Shown in pieces: positions 1 through 8,044 of a stretch of DNA of 20,406 nucleotides (within the stretch, counting starts at the first letter, position 1; each line of letters begins with the position of its first letter). The DNA comes from JAVBLF01 sp031553675. Its GTDB lineage: Bacteria; Bacillota; Clostridia; Christensenellales; CALWSW01. The notes beneath the pieces are model-generated. The model saw only the letters and a list, made by a program, of their open reading frames with translations, ran no database searches and was not told where the DNA came from. The position numbers and the translations under genes were made by a program. The stretch lies in assembly GCA_031553675.1 (NCBI GenBank), contig JAVBLF010000088.1, positions 1-20,406 on the forward strand. The letters run 5' to 3'.

Positions 1-38
1 GGGCATCCCGGGGCGCTGCGGTGGTGGAAAGTTTTTGG

Positions 39-60
39 CCGACTTTTTTCAAAAAGTCGG
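39..60. other. Inverted repeat (stem-loop) upstream of the rpsJ promoter
   Basis: The arms CCGACTTTTT (39-48) and AAAAAGTCGG (51-60) are perfectly complementary around a 2-nt centre, so the top pairs must open to form a loop. The repeat is followed by an A-rich run (61-77), not a T-run, so on the + strand it is not a canonical intrinsic terminator. The - strand has no T-run on its far side either. It may mark the 3' end of the preceding transcription unit or belong to a dispersed palindromic repeat. Its role is unclear. Confidence 0.5.
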
Positions 61-70
61 AAGAAAAAAG

Positions 71-120
71 AAAAAAACACTCTTTCCTTTCTTGACGCAT
101 GCGAAAGTATCCGGTACAAT
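71..120 (+). promoter_or_regulatory. Promoter of the S10-spc ribosomal protein operon with possible UP element
   Basis: The -35 hexamer TTGACG (92-97) and the -10 hexamer TACAAT (115-120) each match the sigma-A consensus at 5 of 6 positions and are separated by exactly 17 nt. An A7 tract at 71-77 lies where a distal UP-element subsite would bind the alpha C-terminal domain. Transcription should start near 126-128, where two G residues occur. GTP-initiating starts are known to be growth-rate sensitive in some Bacillota; applying that here is inference. This is the strongest promoter seen before rpsJ. Confidence 0.8.
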
Positions 121-126
121 AAACTG

Positions 127-327
127 GTTGCGCCGTGCGCAGCGCTATTTTACGGCGTTTCCTACGACGCCGATGGGATGATGCAGGAGGTTGCCGGCGC
201 CATCCGGGTAATTCCTGCGGACCAAGTCCGACAATCGGACGACCGCCCAAACCGGCTCGCGATGCGGCCGCGCAAATTTTCCGCGCGACACACACGGCCG
301 AGTGTATTTGAGTGAGGAGGAAACAAT
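127..327 (+). promoter_or_regulatory. Structured 5' leader of the S10 operon
   Basis: About 200 nt separate the predicted start of transcription from rpsJ, with no convincing gene. Visible hairpins are GGCGT/ACGCC (154-158 with 167-171), GCAGGA/TCCTGC (183-188 with 213-218) enclosing CCGG/CCGG (194-197 with 204-207), a perfect GTCCGA-CAA-TCGGAC (226-240), and CGCGC/GCGCG (269-273 with 283-287). The rpsJ ribosome binding site GAGGAGG follows near 314-320. In E. coli, L4 represses the S10 operon through its leader. Whether this leader binds L4 or any other ribosomal protein is unknown. Confidence 0.55.
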
Positions 328-636
328 ATGGCAAGCCAAAAGATCCGGATCAAGCTCAAAGCCTACGAAAACAAGCTCATCGATCAATCCGCCGAAAAGA
401 TCGTCGAGACAGCCAAACGTACCGGCGCGAGCGTTTCCGGCCCCATTCCGCTTCCGACGGAAAAGGAAATCGTCACCATTCTCCGCGCGCCCCACAAGTA
501 CAAAGACGCGCGCGAGCAATTCGAGCTGCGCACCCACAAGCGCCTGATCGACATCCTCAGCCCCAGCAGCAAGACCGTTGACGCGCTGATGAAGATCGAC
601 CTGCCCGCGGGTGTCGACATCGAAATCAAACTGTAA
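328..636 (+). CDS. rpsJ: 30S ribosomal protein S10 (uS10, NusE)
   Basis: This encodes small-subunit protein S10, which sits in the 30S head and in other bacteria also works as NusE in antitermination with NusB. The 102-residue product has the normal family length. The family hallmark loop with the motif GPIPLPT lies at residues 38-44, and the conserved segment from YKDAREQFE onward starts at residue 58. The ATG follows a strong GAGGAGG site with an 8-nt gap. It is the first gene of the cluster, 31 nt ahead of rplC, and is driven by the promoter at 92-120. Identification is secure. Confidence 0.98.
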   Translation: MASQKIRIKLKAYENKLIDQSAEKIVETAKRTGASVSGPIPLPTEKEIVTILRAPHKYKDAREQFELRTHKRLIDILSPSSKTVDALMKIDLPAGVDIEIKL

Positions 637-667
637 TGACGCTTAGAATCGGAGGTGGACATCGATT

Positions 668-1312
668 ATGAAAAAAGCGATTTTGGGCAAAAAGCTCGGC
701 ATGACGCAGATCTTCATGGAAGACGGCACCATGCTTCCGGTCACCGTGATCGAAGCGGGCCCCTGTGACGTCGTCCAGAAAAAGAGCAAAGAAACCGACG
801 GCTACGAAGCCATCCAGGTCGGTTTCGGCGTCAAGCGCGAGCGCCTCTTCAATAAGCCCACGAAGGGCCACTTCGCCAAGGCCAGCGTAGCCCCGCGCCG
901 CTGGCTGCGCGAATTCAAGCTCGAAGACACGGCTTCCTACGAAGTCGGACAAGTCATCAAAGCCGACATCTTCTCCGCCGGCGACAAGATCGACGTTTCG
1001 GGCGTCAGCAAGGGCAAGGGCTACGCCGGCGTCATCAAGCGCCACAACGCCGCCCGCAGCCGCATGAGCCACGGCGGCGGCCCCGTCCATCGAAGCCCGG
1101 GCTCCATGGGCTCGACCGCTTCGCCAGGACGCGTCTTCAAGCTCAAAAACCTCGCCGGCCAGATGGGCCACGAAAACGTCACCATTCAAAACCTCGAGAT
1201 CGTGCGCGTCGACGCGGAACGCAATTTCCTTCTCGTCAAGGGCGCCGTCCCCGGCCCCAAGGGCGGTCTCGTCGCGGTCAAAGAGACCTTGAAAGTCAAC
1301 GCTGCGAAGTAA
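668..1312 (+). CDS. rplC: 50S ribosomal protein L3 (uL3)
   Basis: L3 is an early-assembling 50S protein whose central loop reaches the peptidyl transferase centre. The 214-residue product has the normal length. The motif GVSKGKGY lies at residues 112-119, followed by the glycine-rich central extension (SHGGGPVHR). The segment AGQMG at 163-167 contains the glutamine (Q165) that corresponds to the residue methylated by PrmB in E. coli. The ATG is preceded by a GGAGGTGG-type site. The stop codon lies 19 nt before the preferred rplD start, within a tightly packed run of genes. Confidence 0.98.
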   Translation: MKKAILGKKLGMTQIFMEDGTMLPVTVIEAGPCDVVQKKSKETDGYEAIQVGFGVKRERLFNKPTKGHFAKASVAPRRWLREFKLEDTASYEVGQVIKADIFSAGDKIDVSGVSKGKGYAGVIKRHNAARSRMSHGGGPVHRSPGSMGSTASPGRVFKLKNLAGQMGHENVTIQNLEIVRVDAERNFLLVKGAVPGPKGGLVAVKETLKVNAAK

Positions 1313-1331
1313 TGGAAAGGAGATGAGCGCC

Positions 1332-1955
1332 ATGCCGAAACTCGCATTGTACAACATGTCCGGCGCCACGGTCGGCGAGATCGAGCTCTCCGACGCTGTC
1401 TTCGGCGTCGAAGTCAATCCGCACGTCCTGCATCAGGTCGTCGTCGCCCACCTCGCCAACCGCCGACAGGGCACACAGTCAGCCCTGACCCGCGCCGAAG
1501 TCCGCGGCGGCGGCATCAAGCCCTACCGCCAAAAAGGCACCGGCCGCGCCCGCCAGGGCTCGACCCGCTCGCCCCAGTGGCGTCACGGCGGCGTCGTGTT
1601 CGCGCCGAAGCCCCGCGACTACCGCGTGAGCGTCAACAAGAAAGTTCGCCGCCTCGCGTTTAAAAGCGCCCTTTCCAGCAAGGTTCTGGACAACGCGCTG
1701 CTCGTCGTCGACAGCATCGCCCTCGACGACGCGAAAACGAAGCTGATGGCCAAAGCCCTGCACGGCTTCTCGGCCCAAAAGGCGTTGATCGTACTGCCTG
1801 AGAAGAACGAAACCGTCGAACGCGCCGCCCGCAACATCCCCGGCGTCAAGACCACTCTCGTGTCGACGCTCAACAGCTACGACCTTCTCAAGTACGACAC
1901 CTGCATCATCGACAAAGCCGCCGTCGCCAAGCTCGAGGAGGTGTACGCACAATGA
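1332..1955 (+). CDS. rplD: 50S ribosomal protein L4 (uL4)
   Basis: L4 binds 23S rRNA domain I and sends a long loop into the exit tunnel. That loop is visible at about residues 44-96, including GGGIKPYRQKGTGRARQGS. In E. coli L4 is also the autoregulator of this operon. I chose the ATG at 1332 (207 residues) because AAAGGAG at 1316-1322 sits 9 nt before it. An in-frame ATG at 1323 touches that site directly and would only add MSA. The gene ends in a 4-nt overlap (ATGA) with rplW, which suggests translational coupling. Confidence 0.97.
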   Translation: MPKLALYNMSGATVGEIELSDAVFGVEVNPHVLHQVVVAHLANRRQGTQSALTRAEVRGGGIKPYRQKGTGRARQGSTRSPQWRHGGVVFAPKPRDYRVSVNKKVRRLAFKSALSSKVLDNALLVVDSIALDDAKTKLMAKALHGFSAQKALIVLPEKNETVERAARNIPGVKTTLVSTLNSYDLLKYDTCIIDKAAVAKLEEVYAQ

Positions 1956-2248
1956 AGAACGCCTACGACGTGATCCTCCGCCCGGTCATCACCGAAAAGA
2001 GCATGGACGGCGTGGCCGATCGCCAATACACGTTCATCGTCGAAAAATCCGCCAACAAGACCGAGATCCGCCAGGCCATCGAGAGCGTCTTTAACGTCCA
2101 GGTCGCGAGCGTCAATACCATCAAGCGCCTCGGCAAGATCAAGCGCCAGGGCCAGCATGAGGGCCGCCGCCCCAGCACGAAAAAGGCCGTCATCACCCTC
2201 AAAGAAGGCTCCAAGGGCATCGAGTTCTTCGATTCGATGTCGATGTAA
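1952..2248 (+). CDS. rplW: 50S ribosomal protein L23 (uL23)
   Basis: L23 lies at the rim of the polypeptide exit tunnel and is the docking point for trigger factor and SRP. The product has 98 residues, a normal length. It opens with the characteristic DVILRPVITEKS segment and has the basic loop LGKIKRQGQHEGRRP before the last beta strand, where the family has its tunnel-lining hairpin. The start codon overlaps the rplD stop by 4 nt, and its site (AGGAGGTG) lies inside the rplD coding sequence. The gap to rplB is 23 nt. Confidence 0.97.
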   Translation: MKNAYDVILRPVITEKSMDGVADRQYTFIVEKSANKTEIRQAIESVFNVQVASVNTIKRLGKIKRQGQHEGRRPSTKKAVITLKEGSKGIEFFDSMSM

Positions 2249-2271
2249 AACGCAGCAAGGAGGAATGAAAC

Positions 2272-3105
<834 letters not shown>

Positions 3106-3132
3106 GCCAACGACGAAAGGAGGAAGCACTGC

Positions 3133-3414
3133 ATGAGCAGGTCTGTTAAAAAAGGACCCTTTGTCCAGCCCAGGCTCCTGTCCCGCGTTCAGGCCATGAA
3201 CGACAGCGGCAAAAAGAACGTCCTGAAAACCTGGAGCCGCTCTTCGACGATTTTCCCCGATTTCGTCGGGCACACGATCGCCGTCCACGACGGACGCAAG
3301 CACGTGCCGGTCTACGTCACCGAGGAAATGGTCGGCCACAAGCTGGGCGAGTTTGCCCCCACGAGAACCTATCGCGGCCACGCCGGGGGCGATCGCTCCA
3401 GCGGCGGCCGTTAA
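3133..3414 (+). CDS. rpsS: 30S ribosomal protein S19 (uS19)
   Basis: S19 forms a complex with S13 in the 30S head and contacts the A- and P-site tRNAs. The 93-residue protein starts with the canonical MSRSVKKGPFV and contains the conserved block GHTIAVHDGRKHVPVYVTE and the segment LGEFAPTRTYRGH near the C terminus. It is preceded by AAAGGAGG and lies 27 nt after rplB and 15 nt before rplV. Identification is secure. Confidence 0.98.
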   Translation: MSRSVKKGPFVQPRLLSRVQAMNDSGKKNVLKTWSRSSTIFPDFVGHTIAVHDGRKHVPVYVTEEMVGHKLGEFAPTRTYRGHAGGDRSSGGR

Positions 3415-3429
3415 GAAAGGAGGACGCAT

Positions 3430-3816
3430 ATGGCAACACGCATCCGCGAAAAGGCGGCCCGCCGCGCCGAAACGCGCGACCGTCGTCCCAAAGCCCACGC
3501 GAAGTACATTCGCATCAGCTCGCGCAAGGTCAAGGTCGTCCTCGATTTGATCCGCGGCAAGTCCGTCGAAGAGGCGAGCGCCATCCTGCGCTTCACGCCC
3601 CGCTCGGCTGCGCCCGTCGTCGCCAAAGTGCTCGACAGCGCCGTCGCCAACGCGGAAAACAACCTCGAACTCTCTCGCGATACCCTCGTCGTCGCTGAGT
3701 GCTACGCCAACCAGGGCCCGACGATCAAACGGTTCCGCCCCGGTTCGCACGGCCGAGCCTTCCACATCCTGAAGCGCTCCAGCCACATCACGGTCGTCCT
3801 CGACCAGGCCAAATAA
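3430..3816 (+). CDS. rplV: 50S ribosomal protein L22 (uL22) with N-terminal extension
   Basis: L22 has a globular rRNA-binding domain and a long beta hairpin lining the exit tunnel, where macrolide-resistance changes occur in other species. The core from AKYIRISSRKVKVVLDLIRGK to the C-terminal strand ITVVLD is complete. At 128 residues it is longer than the usual 110-115 because of a basic leader of about 23 residues rich in Arg, Ala and Lys (ATRIREKAARRAETRDRRPK). The ATG has a good AAAGGAGG site at 3416-3423, so the extension is probably translated. No internal ATG near the core has a comparable site. Confidence 0.96.
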   Translation: MATRIREKAARRAETRDRRPKAHAKYIRISSRKVKVVLDLIRGKSVEEASAILRFTPRSAAPVVAKVLDSAVANAENNLELSRDTLVVAECYANQGPTIKRFRPGSHGRAFHILKRSSHITVVLDQAK

Positions 3817-3828
3817 AAGGAGGGTATT

Positions 3829-4581
3829 ATGGGTCAAAAAGTCAATCCGCACGGGTTCCGCGTCGGCGTCATCAAAGACTGGGACTCGCGCTGGTTCGCA
3901 AACAAAAAGGACTTTGCTGACCTCTTGATTGAGGATGGCAAGATCCGCGATTTTATCAAAAACAGGCTGACCAAAGCCGGCGCCGGCGTTTCGAAAATCG
4001 AGATCGAGCGCGCCGTCAACAAGATCACCGTCAGCATCTTTACGAGCAAACCCGGCATCGTCATCGGCAAGGGCGGCGCGGGCGTTGAACAGCTCAAAGG
4101 CGAAGTCGTCAGGCTGGTCGGCAAGCCCGTCAACCTCAACATCATCGAGATCAAAAATCCCGATTCTGACGCCCAGCTCACCGCCGAATCGATCGCCCAG
4201 CAGCTCGAGCGCCGCATCAGCTACCGCCGCGCCATGAAGCAGTCGATGGGCCGTGCCATGCGCACAGGCGCCAAGGGCATCAAGGTCAAGTGCTCCGGCC
4301 GATTGGGCGGCGCCGAGATCGCCCGCGTCGAGGGCTACCACGACGGCTCGATCCCGCTGCAAACCCTGCGCGCCGACATCGACTACGGTTTCGCCGAAGC
4401 CAAGACCACCTATGGACGCATCGGCGTCAAGGTCTGGATGTACAAGGGCGAGATCCTGAGCAAGGGCATCGTCCCCGCCGCCGAAGCCACGGCCAACGCG
4501 GCCGCGCAGCCACGTCTGGGCGGCAACGACCGCGGCGATCGCCGGCGTCCGGCCCGCCCCCGCGAAGGAGGTAGACGCTAA
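3829..4581 (+). CDS. rpsC: 30S ribosomal protein S3 (uS3) with Arg-rich C-terminal tail
   Basis: S3 lies at the mRNA entry channel and contributes to helicase activity. A type II KH domain is visible with the GxxG-type loop IGKGGAG at residues 79-85. The C-terminal domain (SYRRAMKQSMGRAMRTGAKG and following) is complete to about residue 215. The protein has 250 residues, longer than most (roughly 210-235). The excess is a tail rich in Arg, Gly, Asp and Pro from about residue 222 on. The TAA stop overlaps the rplP start by one base (TAATG), and the rplP ribosome binding site lies within the tail codons. Confidence 0.98.
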   Translation: MGQKVNPHGFRVGVIKDWDSRWFANKKDFADLLIEDGKIRDFIKNRLTKAGAGVSKIEIERAVNKITVSIFTSKPGIVIGKGGAGVEQLKGEVVRLVGKPVNLNIIEIKNPDSDAQLTAESIAQQLERRISYRRAMKQSMGRAMRTGAKGIKVKCSGRLGGAEIARVEGYHDGSIPLQTLRADIDYGFAEAKTTYGRIGVKVWMYKGEILSKGIVPAAEATANAAAQPRLGGNDRGDRRRPARPREGGRR

Positions 4582-5015
4582 TGTTAATGCCCAAGAGAGT
4601 CAAACGCAGGAGGGTCCACCGCGGCCGCATGACCGGCAAAGCCTCCCGCGGCAACGTCGTCGCATACGGCGAATACGGCCTCCAGGCCCTCGCGCCCTGC
4701 TGGATCACCAGCCAGCAGATCGAGGCCGCCCGTGTCGCCATGACGCGTTACATCAAGCGCGGCGGCAAGGTCTGGATCAAGATCTTCCCCGACAAACCCG
4801 TCACCGCCAAGCCGGCCGAGACCCGCATGGGCAGCGGCAAAGGCTCGCCCGAATACTGGGTGGCCGTCATCAAGCCCGGCCGCGTGCTGTTCGAGATCGC
4901 CGGCGTCTCCGAAGAGGTCGCCAAAGAAGCGCTGCGCCTCGCCATGCACAAGCTCCCCGTCAAATGCAAGGTCATCAAGAGCGCAGACGAAGCGAAAGTG
5001 GGTGGTGAAGGATGA
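4581..5015 (+). CDS. rplP: 50S ribosomal protein L16 (uL16)
   Basis: L16 is a late-assembling 50S protein that helps organise the A-site region. The 144 residues match the family length. The start MLMPKRVKRRRVHRGRM is canonical, which favours the ATG at 4581 over the in-frame ATG at 4587. The flexible loop ETRMGSGKGSPEYW (from residue 80) includes the arginine region that is hydroxylated in E. coli. Translation is probably coupled to rpsC through the TAATG junction and to rpmC through a 4-nt overlap. Confidence 0.97.
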   Translation: MLMPKRVKRRRVHRGRMTGKASRGNVVAYGEYGLQALAPCWITSQQIEAARVAMTRYIKRGGKVWIKIFPDKPVTAKPAETRMGSGKGSPEYWVAVIKPGRVLFEIAGVSEEVAKEALRLAMHKLPVKCKVIKSADEAKVGGEG

Positions 5016-5218
5016 AGGCCAGCAAATTCAACGAAATGACCACGCAGGAACTCTTCGACCGCGAAAAGGAGCTCAAAACCGAGCTGTTCAACCTCCGCTT
5101 TCAACAGGCTACGGGCGAACTGACCAATCCGATGCGCATCCGCGAGTGCAAAAAAGACATCGCGCGCGTCAAGACGATCGTCCGCCAGCGCGAACTGCAA
5201 GCCGTCGCCTCGAAGTAG
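5012..5218 (+). CDS. rpmC: 50S ribosomal protein L29 (uL29)
   Basis: L29 is a small helical-hairpin protein near the exit tunnel, next to L23. The 68-residue sequence shows the expected two long helices. The first includes MTTQELFDREKELKTELFNLR and the second starts at the conserved NPMRIRECKKDIARVKT. The start overlaps the rplP stop in an ATGA motif. The site upstream (GGTGGTGAAGG) is weaker than its neighbours, so expression probably relies on re-initiation after rplP. Confidence 0.96.
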   Translation: MKASKFNEMTTQELFDREKELKTELFNLRFQQATGELTNPMRIRECKKDIARVKTIVRQRELQAVASK

Positions 5219-5249
5219 GCGTCCGCCACTGTTGAAAGGAGGAAGCACC

Positions 5250-5507
5250 GTGGAAACACGCGGGATTCGAAAGAGCATTACCGGCGTCGTCGTCAGTGAC
5301 AAGATGGACAAAACCGTCGTCGTCGCCGTCAAAACCAAAGTCCGCCATCCCCTCTACGGCAAGATGATCGGACGCACGATGAAATTCAAAGCCCACGACG
5401 AAAACAACGAGTGCCGCACCGGCGACACCGTGTCGATCATGGAGACCCGTCCGCTCAGCAAGGAAAAACGCTGGCGCCTGGTCAACGTCATCACCAAAGC
5501 GAAGTAA
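5250..5507 (+). CDS. rpsQ: 30S ribosomal protein S17 (uS17), GTG start
   Basis: S17 is a primary 16S rRNA-binding protein with an OB fold. From the GTG at 5250 it has 85 residues, the normal length, starting METRGIRKSITGVVVSDKMDK. The block TVVVAVKTKVRHPLYGK and the RPLSKEKRWR segment are typical. AAAGGAGG at 5235-5242 sits 7 nt upstream of the GTG. An upstream in-frame TTG at 5232 would place this site inside the coding region, so I rejected it. The gap to rplN is only 12 nt. Confidence 0.96.
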   Translation: METRGIRKSITGVVVSDKMDKTVVVAVKTKVRHPLYGKMIGRTMKFKAHDENNECRTGDTVSIMETRPLSKEKRWRLVNVITKAK

Positions 5508-5519
5508 GGAGGGAAAAGC

Positions 5520-5888
5520 GTGATTCAGCCGCAAACCAGGCTCAAAGTGGCCGACAATACCGGCGCCAAAGAGATCATGTGCATCCGCGTGTTGGGCGGT
5601 TCCTTCCGCAAAAGCGCCAACATCGGCGACGTGATCATCGCGTCCGTCAAGACCGCCTCGCCCGGCGGCGTCGTGAAGAAAAAGGATGTCGTCCACGCGG
5701 TCGTCGTGCGCACCGTCTCGGGCGCCAGCCGTGCCGACGGCTCCCACATCCGCTTCGACGACAACGCAGCCGTCATCATCAACGACCAGAAGCAGCCCAA
5801 AGGCACCCGCATTTTCGGGCCGGTCGCACGCGAACTGCGCGAGAAGGACTACATGAAGATCGTCTCGCTCGCGCCCGAAGTGCTGTAA
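5520..5888 (+). CDS. rplN: 50S ribosomal protein L14 (uL14), GTG start
   Basis: L14 lies at the subunit interface, where it contacts 16S rRNA and is the binding site for the silencing factor RsfS. The protein has the near-invariant length of 122 residues and opens with MIQPQTRLKVADNTGAKEI. The signature GDVIIASVKTASPGG and the C-terminal VARELREKDYMKIVSLAPEVL-type ending are present. The start is GTG, with AAGGAGG in the preceding 16 nt. It is conventionally the first gene of the spc segment, but no promoter is visible before it. Confidence 0.98.
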   Translation: MIQPQTRLKVADNTGAKEIMCIRVLGGSFRKSANIGDVIIASVKTASPGGVVKKKDVVHAVVVRTVSGASRADGSHIRFDDNAAVIINDQKQPKGTRIFGPVARELREKDYMKIVSLAPEVL

Positions 5889-5901
5889 GGAGGGTGCGGA
5901 T

Positions 5902-6219
5902 ATGAACAACATGCATGTCAAGCGCGGCGACACCGTCGTCGTGATCAGCGGAAAAGAAAAGACCGCCAAAGGCAAGGTTCTCGTCGCGCTTCCGAAAAAG
6001 GGCCGCGTCGTCGTCGAGAACGTCAACATGGTTACCCGCCACACCAAGCCCAAGAAGCAGGGCGAACCCGGCGGACGCATGCAAAAGCCCGCGCCACTCG
6101 ACGCCTCGAACGTCATGCTCTTCTGCGCGAAGTGCAACAAGGGCGTCCGTGTCGGCCATGTGATCGAAGGCGACAAGAAAAAGCGCGTTTGCCGCAAGTG
6201 CGGCGCCAGCTTCGACTAA
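5902..6219 (+). CDS. rplX: 50S ribosomal protein L24 (uL24) with zinc-ribbon C terminus
   Basis: L24 is an assembly initiator that binds near the 5' end of 23S rRNA. A KOW motif is visible at about residues 7-35 (KRGDTVVVISGKEKTAKGK). The C terminus carries two CxxC pairs, C75/C78 and C97/C100, which should bind one zinc ion. Many L24 proteins lack these cysteines, so this is the C+ form. The length of 105 is normal. AGGAGG at 5888-5893 lies 8 nt before the ATG at 5902, so that start is preferred to the in-frame ATG three codons later. Confidence 0.97.
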   Translation: MNNMHVKRGDTVVVISGKEKTAKGKVLVALPKKGRVVVENVNMVTRHTKPKKQGEPGGRMQKPAPLDASNVMLFCAKCNKGVRVGHVIEGDKKKRVCRKCGASFD

Positions 6220-6238
6220 GCGGAAGGGAGGCACATTC

Positions 6239-6826
6239 GTGGCCAAAAAAGAAGCCCAGGTTGAGCTCGCGCCCCTGAGCGGCGAGCCCCGCCTCAAAAC
6301 GAAATACAAAGAAGAAGTCGTGCCTGCTCTGATGCAGAAGTTCGGCTACAAAAACGTCAACCAGGTGCCCCGCCTCGAAAAGGTCGTCATCAACATGGGC
6401 GTGGGCGAAGGCAAGGACAACCCCAAAGCCATCGAGGGCGCCGTCACCGATATGACGACGATCAGCGGCCAAAAGCCCGTCGTCGTCAAAGCGAAAAAGT
6501 CCGTTGCGAACTTCAAAGTCCGCGAAGGCATGAACATCGGCGTCAAGGTGACCCTTCGCGGCACGCGCATGTACTGCTTTGCCGACAAGCTCATGAACAT
6601 CGCGCTCCCCCGCGTGCGCGACTTCCACGGCATCAGCGCCAAGAGCTTTGACGGCCGCGGCAACTACGCCATGGGCATCAAAGAACAGCTCATCTTCCCG
6701 GAGATCGAGTACGATAAGATCGACAAAGTACGCGGCATGGACGTGATCTTCGTCACGACGGCCAAGACGGACGAAGAGGGCAAGGCCCTTCTCGACCTGA
6801 TGGGCATGCCCTACGAGCGCGCCTAG
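6239..6826 (+). CDS. rplE: 50S ribosomal protein L5 (uL5), GTG start, N-terminal extension
   Basis: L5 binds 5S rRNA with L18 and contacts the P-site tRNA. The core starts at about residue 19 (RLKTKYKEEVVPALMQKFGYKN) and runs through VINMGVGEG, the KKSVANFKVREG block and DFHGISAKSFDGRGNYAMGI to the C terminus. The protein has 195 residues against about 180 in most bacteria because of an extra N-terminal segment, AKKEAQVELAPLSGEP. GGGAGG at 6226-6231 lies 7 nt before the GTG, which supports translation of the extension. Confidence 0.97.
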   Translation: MAKKEAQVELAPLSGEPRLKTKYKEEVVPALMQKFGYKNVNQVPRLEKVVINMGVGEGKDNPKAIEGAVTDMTTISGQKPVVVKAKKSVANFKVREGMNIGVKVTLRGTRMYCFADKLMNIALPRVRDFHGISAKSFDGRGNYAMGIKEQLIFPEIEYDKIDKVRGMDVIFVTTAKTDEEGKALLDLMGMPYERA

Positions 6827-6837
6827 GAGGAGAGACG

Positions 6838-7023
6838 ATGGCGAAAAAAAGCATGATCAACAAGCAGCAGCGCCCGGCGAAGTTCTCCACCAGGGCTTAC
6901 ACCCGCTGCCGCATCTGCGGCCGCCCGCACAGCGTTCTGCGCAAATACGGCATCTGCCGCATTTGCTTCCGCGATCTCGCCTACAAGGGCCAGATCCCCG
7001 GCGTCCGCAAGGCCAGCTGGTAA
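6838..7023 (+). CDS. rpsN: 30S ribosomal protein S14, zinc-binding type (uS14)
   Basis: S14 is a late-binding protein of the 30S head. This is the short zinc form of 61 residues, with cysteines C24, C27, C40 and C43 in CRIC and CRIC pairs. It ends in the conserved GQIPGVRKASW. Many Bacillota also carry a zinc-free paralogue elsewhere that is used under zinc limitation; it is not in this window. The ATG follows TAGGAGG, which overlaps the rplE stop codon, with an 11-nt gap between the genes. Confidence 0.98.
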   Translation: MAKKSMINKQQRPAKFSTRAYTRCRICGRPHSVLRKYGICRICFRDLAYKGQIPGVRKASW

Positions 7024-7048
7024 ACGACCTGGAAGGAGGTTCAATCGC

Positions 7049-7447
7049 ATGGTAGTGACCGATCCCATCGCCGACATGCTCACGCGCATCCGCAATGCGC
7101 AGGTGGCGCGGCATGACACCGTCGAAGTGCCCGCCTCGAACATGAAAAAGTCGATCGCGCAGATTCTTCTGAGCGAGGGCTACATCAAGGGCTACACCAT
7201 CATCGACGACGGCGTCCAGGGCGTGATCCGCATCCAGCTCAAGTACGGCGCCAACAAGTCCAAGGTCATCACGGGCCTCAAGCGCATCTCGCGCCCCGGC
7301 CTGCGCGTCTATGCCCGAAAAGACCAGATCCCCAAAGTTCTCGGCGGCTACGGCATCGCGATCATGTCGACGTCCTGCGGCGTCATGACCGACAAGCAAG
7401 CCAAGACCCAGGGCGTCGGCGGAGAGGTTCTTTGCTACGTCTGGTAA
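7049..7447 (+). CDS. rpsH: 30S ribosomal protein S8 (uS8)
   Basis: S8 binds 16S rRNA helix 21 and in E. coli represses the spc operon by binding the rplE region of its mRNA. The 132-residue protein begins with the canonical TDPIADMLTRIRNAQ, contains KRISRPGLRVYARKDQIPKV and ends in the conserved GGEVLCYVW. The site GGAAGGAGG lies 10 nt before the ATG. Whether the mRNA-binding autoregulation of E. coli applies here cannot be judged by eye. Confidence 0.98.
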   Translation: MVVTDPIADMLTRIRNAQVARHDTVEVPASNMKKSIAQILLSEGYIKGYTIIDDGVQGVIRIQLKYGANKSKVITGLKRISRPGLRVYARKDQIPKVLGGYGIAIMSTSCGVMTDKQAKTQGVGGEVLCYVW

Positions 7448-7483
7448 ACACGGGACCCCATCCCATCAGGAGGTGTAAACGAC

Positions 7484-8023
7484 ATGTCTCGAATCGGAAA
7501 ACTTCCGGTGCAGATCCCCGCTGGAGTGACAATCACGGTCGCTGACGACAACTCCGTCACGGTCAAAGGTCCCAAGGGCGAGCTGAACCAGAAAATGCCG
7601 AAAAGCATGGAGCTCTCGCAAGAAGACGGCGTTCTGTCCGTCAAGCGCCCGAACGACGAAAAGGAAAACCGCGCCCTGCACGGGCTGACGCGCTCACTGA
7701 TCAACAACATGGTCACGGGTGTCACGAGCGGCTTTTCCAAGACGCTCGAAATCGTCGGCGTCGGCTACCGCGCACAGCTTCAGGACAAAAAGCTCGTTCT
7801 GAACATGGGCTACAGCCACCCCGTCGAGTTTACCCAGCCCGACGGCATCACATTTGAATGCCCCAGCGCCAACAAGATCGTCATCTCGGGCAGCGACAAG
7901 CAGCGCGTCGGCCAAATTGCCGCCGACATCCGCAAGGTCCGCCCGCCGGAACCCTACAAGGGCAAGGGCATCAAGTACGACAACGAGGTCATTCGCCGCA
8001 AGGAAGGCAAGACCGGCAAATAA
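7484..8023 (+). CDS. rplF: 50S ribosomal protein L6 (uL6)
   Basis: L6 lies near the factor-binding site and the sarcin-ricin loop. The sequence has the two tandem domains of the family. The first starts MSRIGKLPVQIPAGV, and the second ends in the rRNA-binding signature with PPEPYKGKGIKYDNEVIRRKEGKTGK. The length of 179 residues is normal. The ribosome binding site is AGGAGG, 12 nt before the ATG, within a 36-nt spacer. No anomalies were seen. Confidence 0.98.
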   Translation: MSRIGKLPVQIPAGVTITVADDNSVTVKGPKGELNQKMPKSMELSQEDGVLSVKRPNDEKENRALHGLTRSLINNMVTGVTSGFSKTLEIVGVGYRAQLQDKKLVLNMGYSHPVEFTQPDGITFECPSANKIVISGSDKQRVGQIAADIRKVRPPEPYKGKGIKYDNEVIRRKEGKTGK

Positions 8024-8044
8024 ATGAGGAAGGAGTGAACCAGG

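Noticed and set aside
39..60. Classical intrinsic terminator before the S10 operon
   Set aside because: The stem is followed by an A-rich run on the + strand, and no T-run lies beyond it on the - strand, so I list it only as an inverted repeat.
5232..5249. TTG start for rpsQ
   Set aside because: The six added codons are the ribosome binding site itself.
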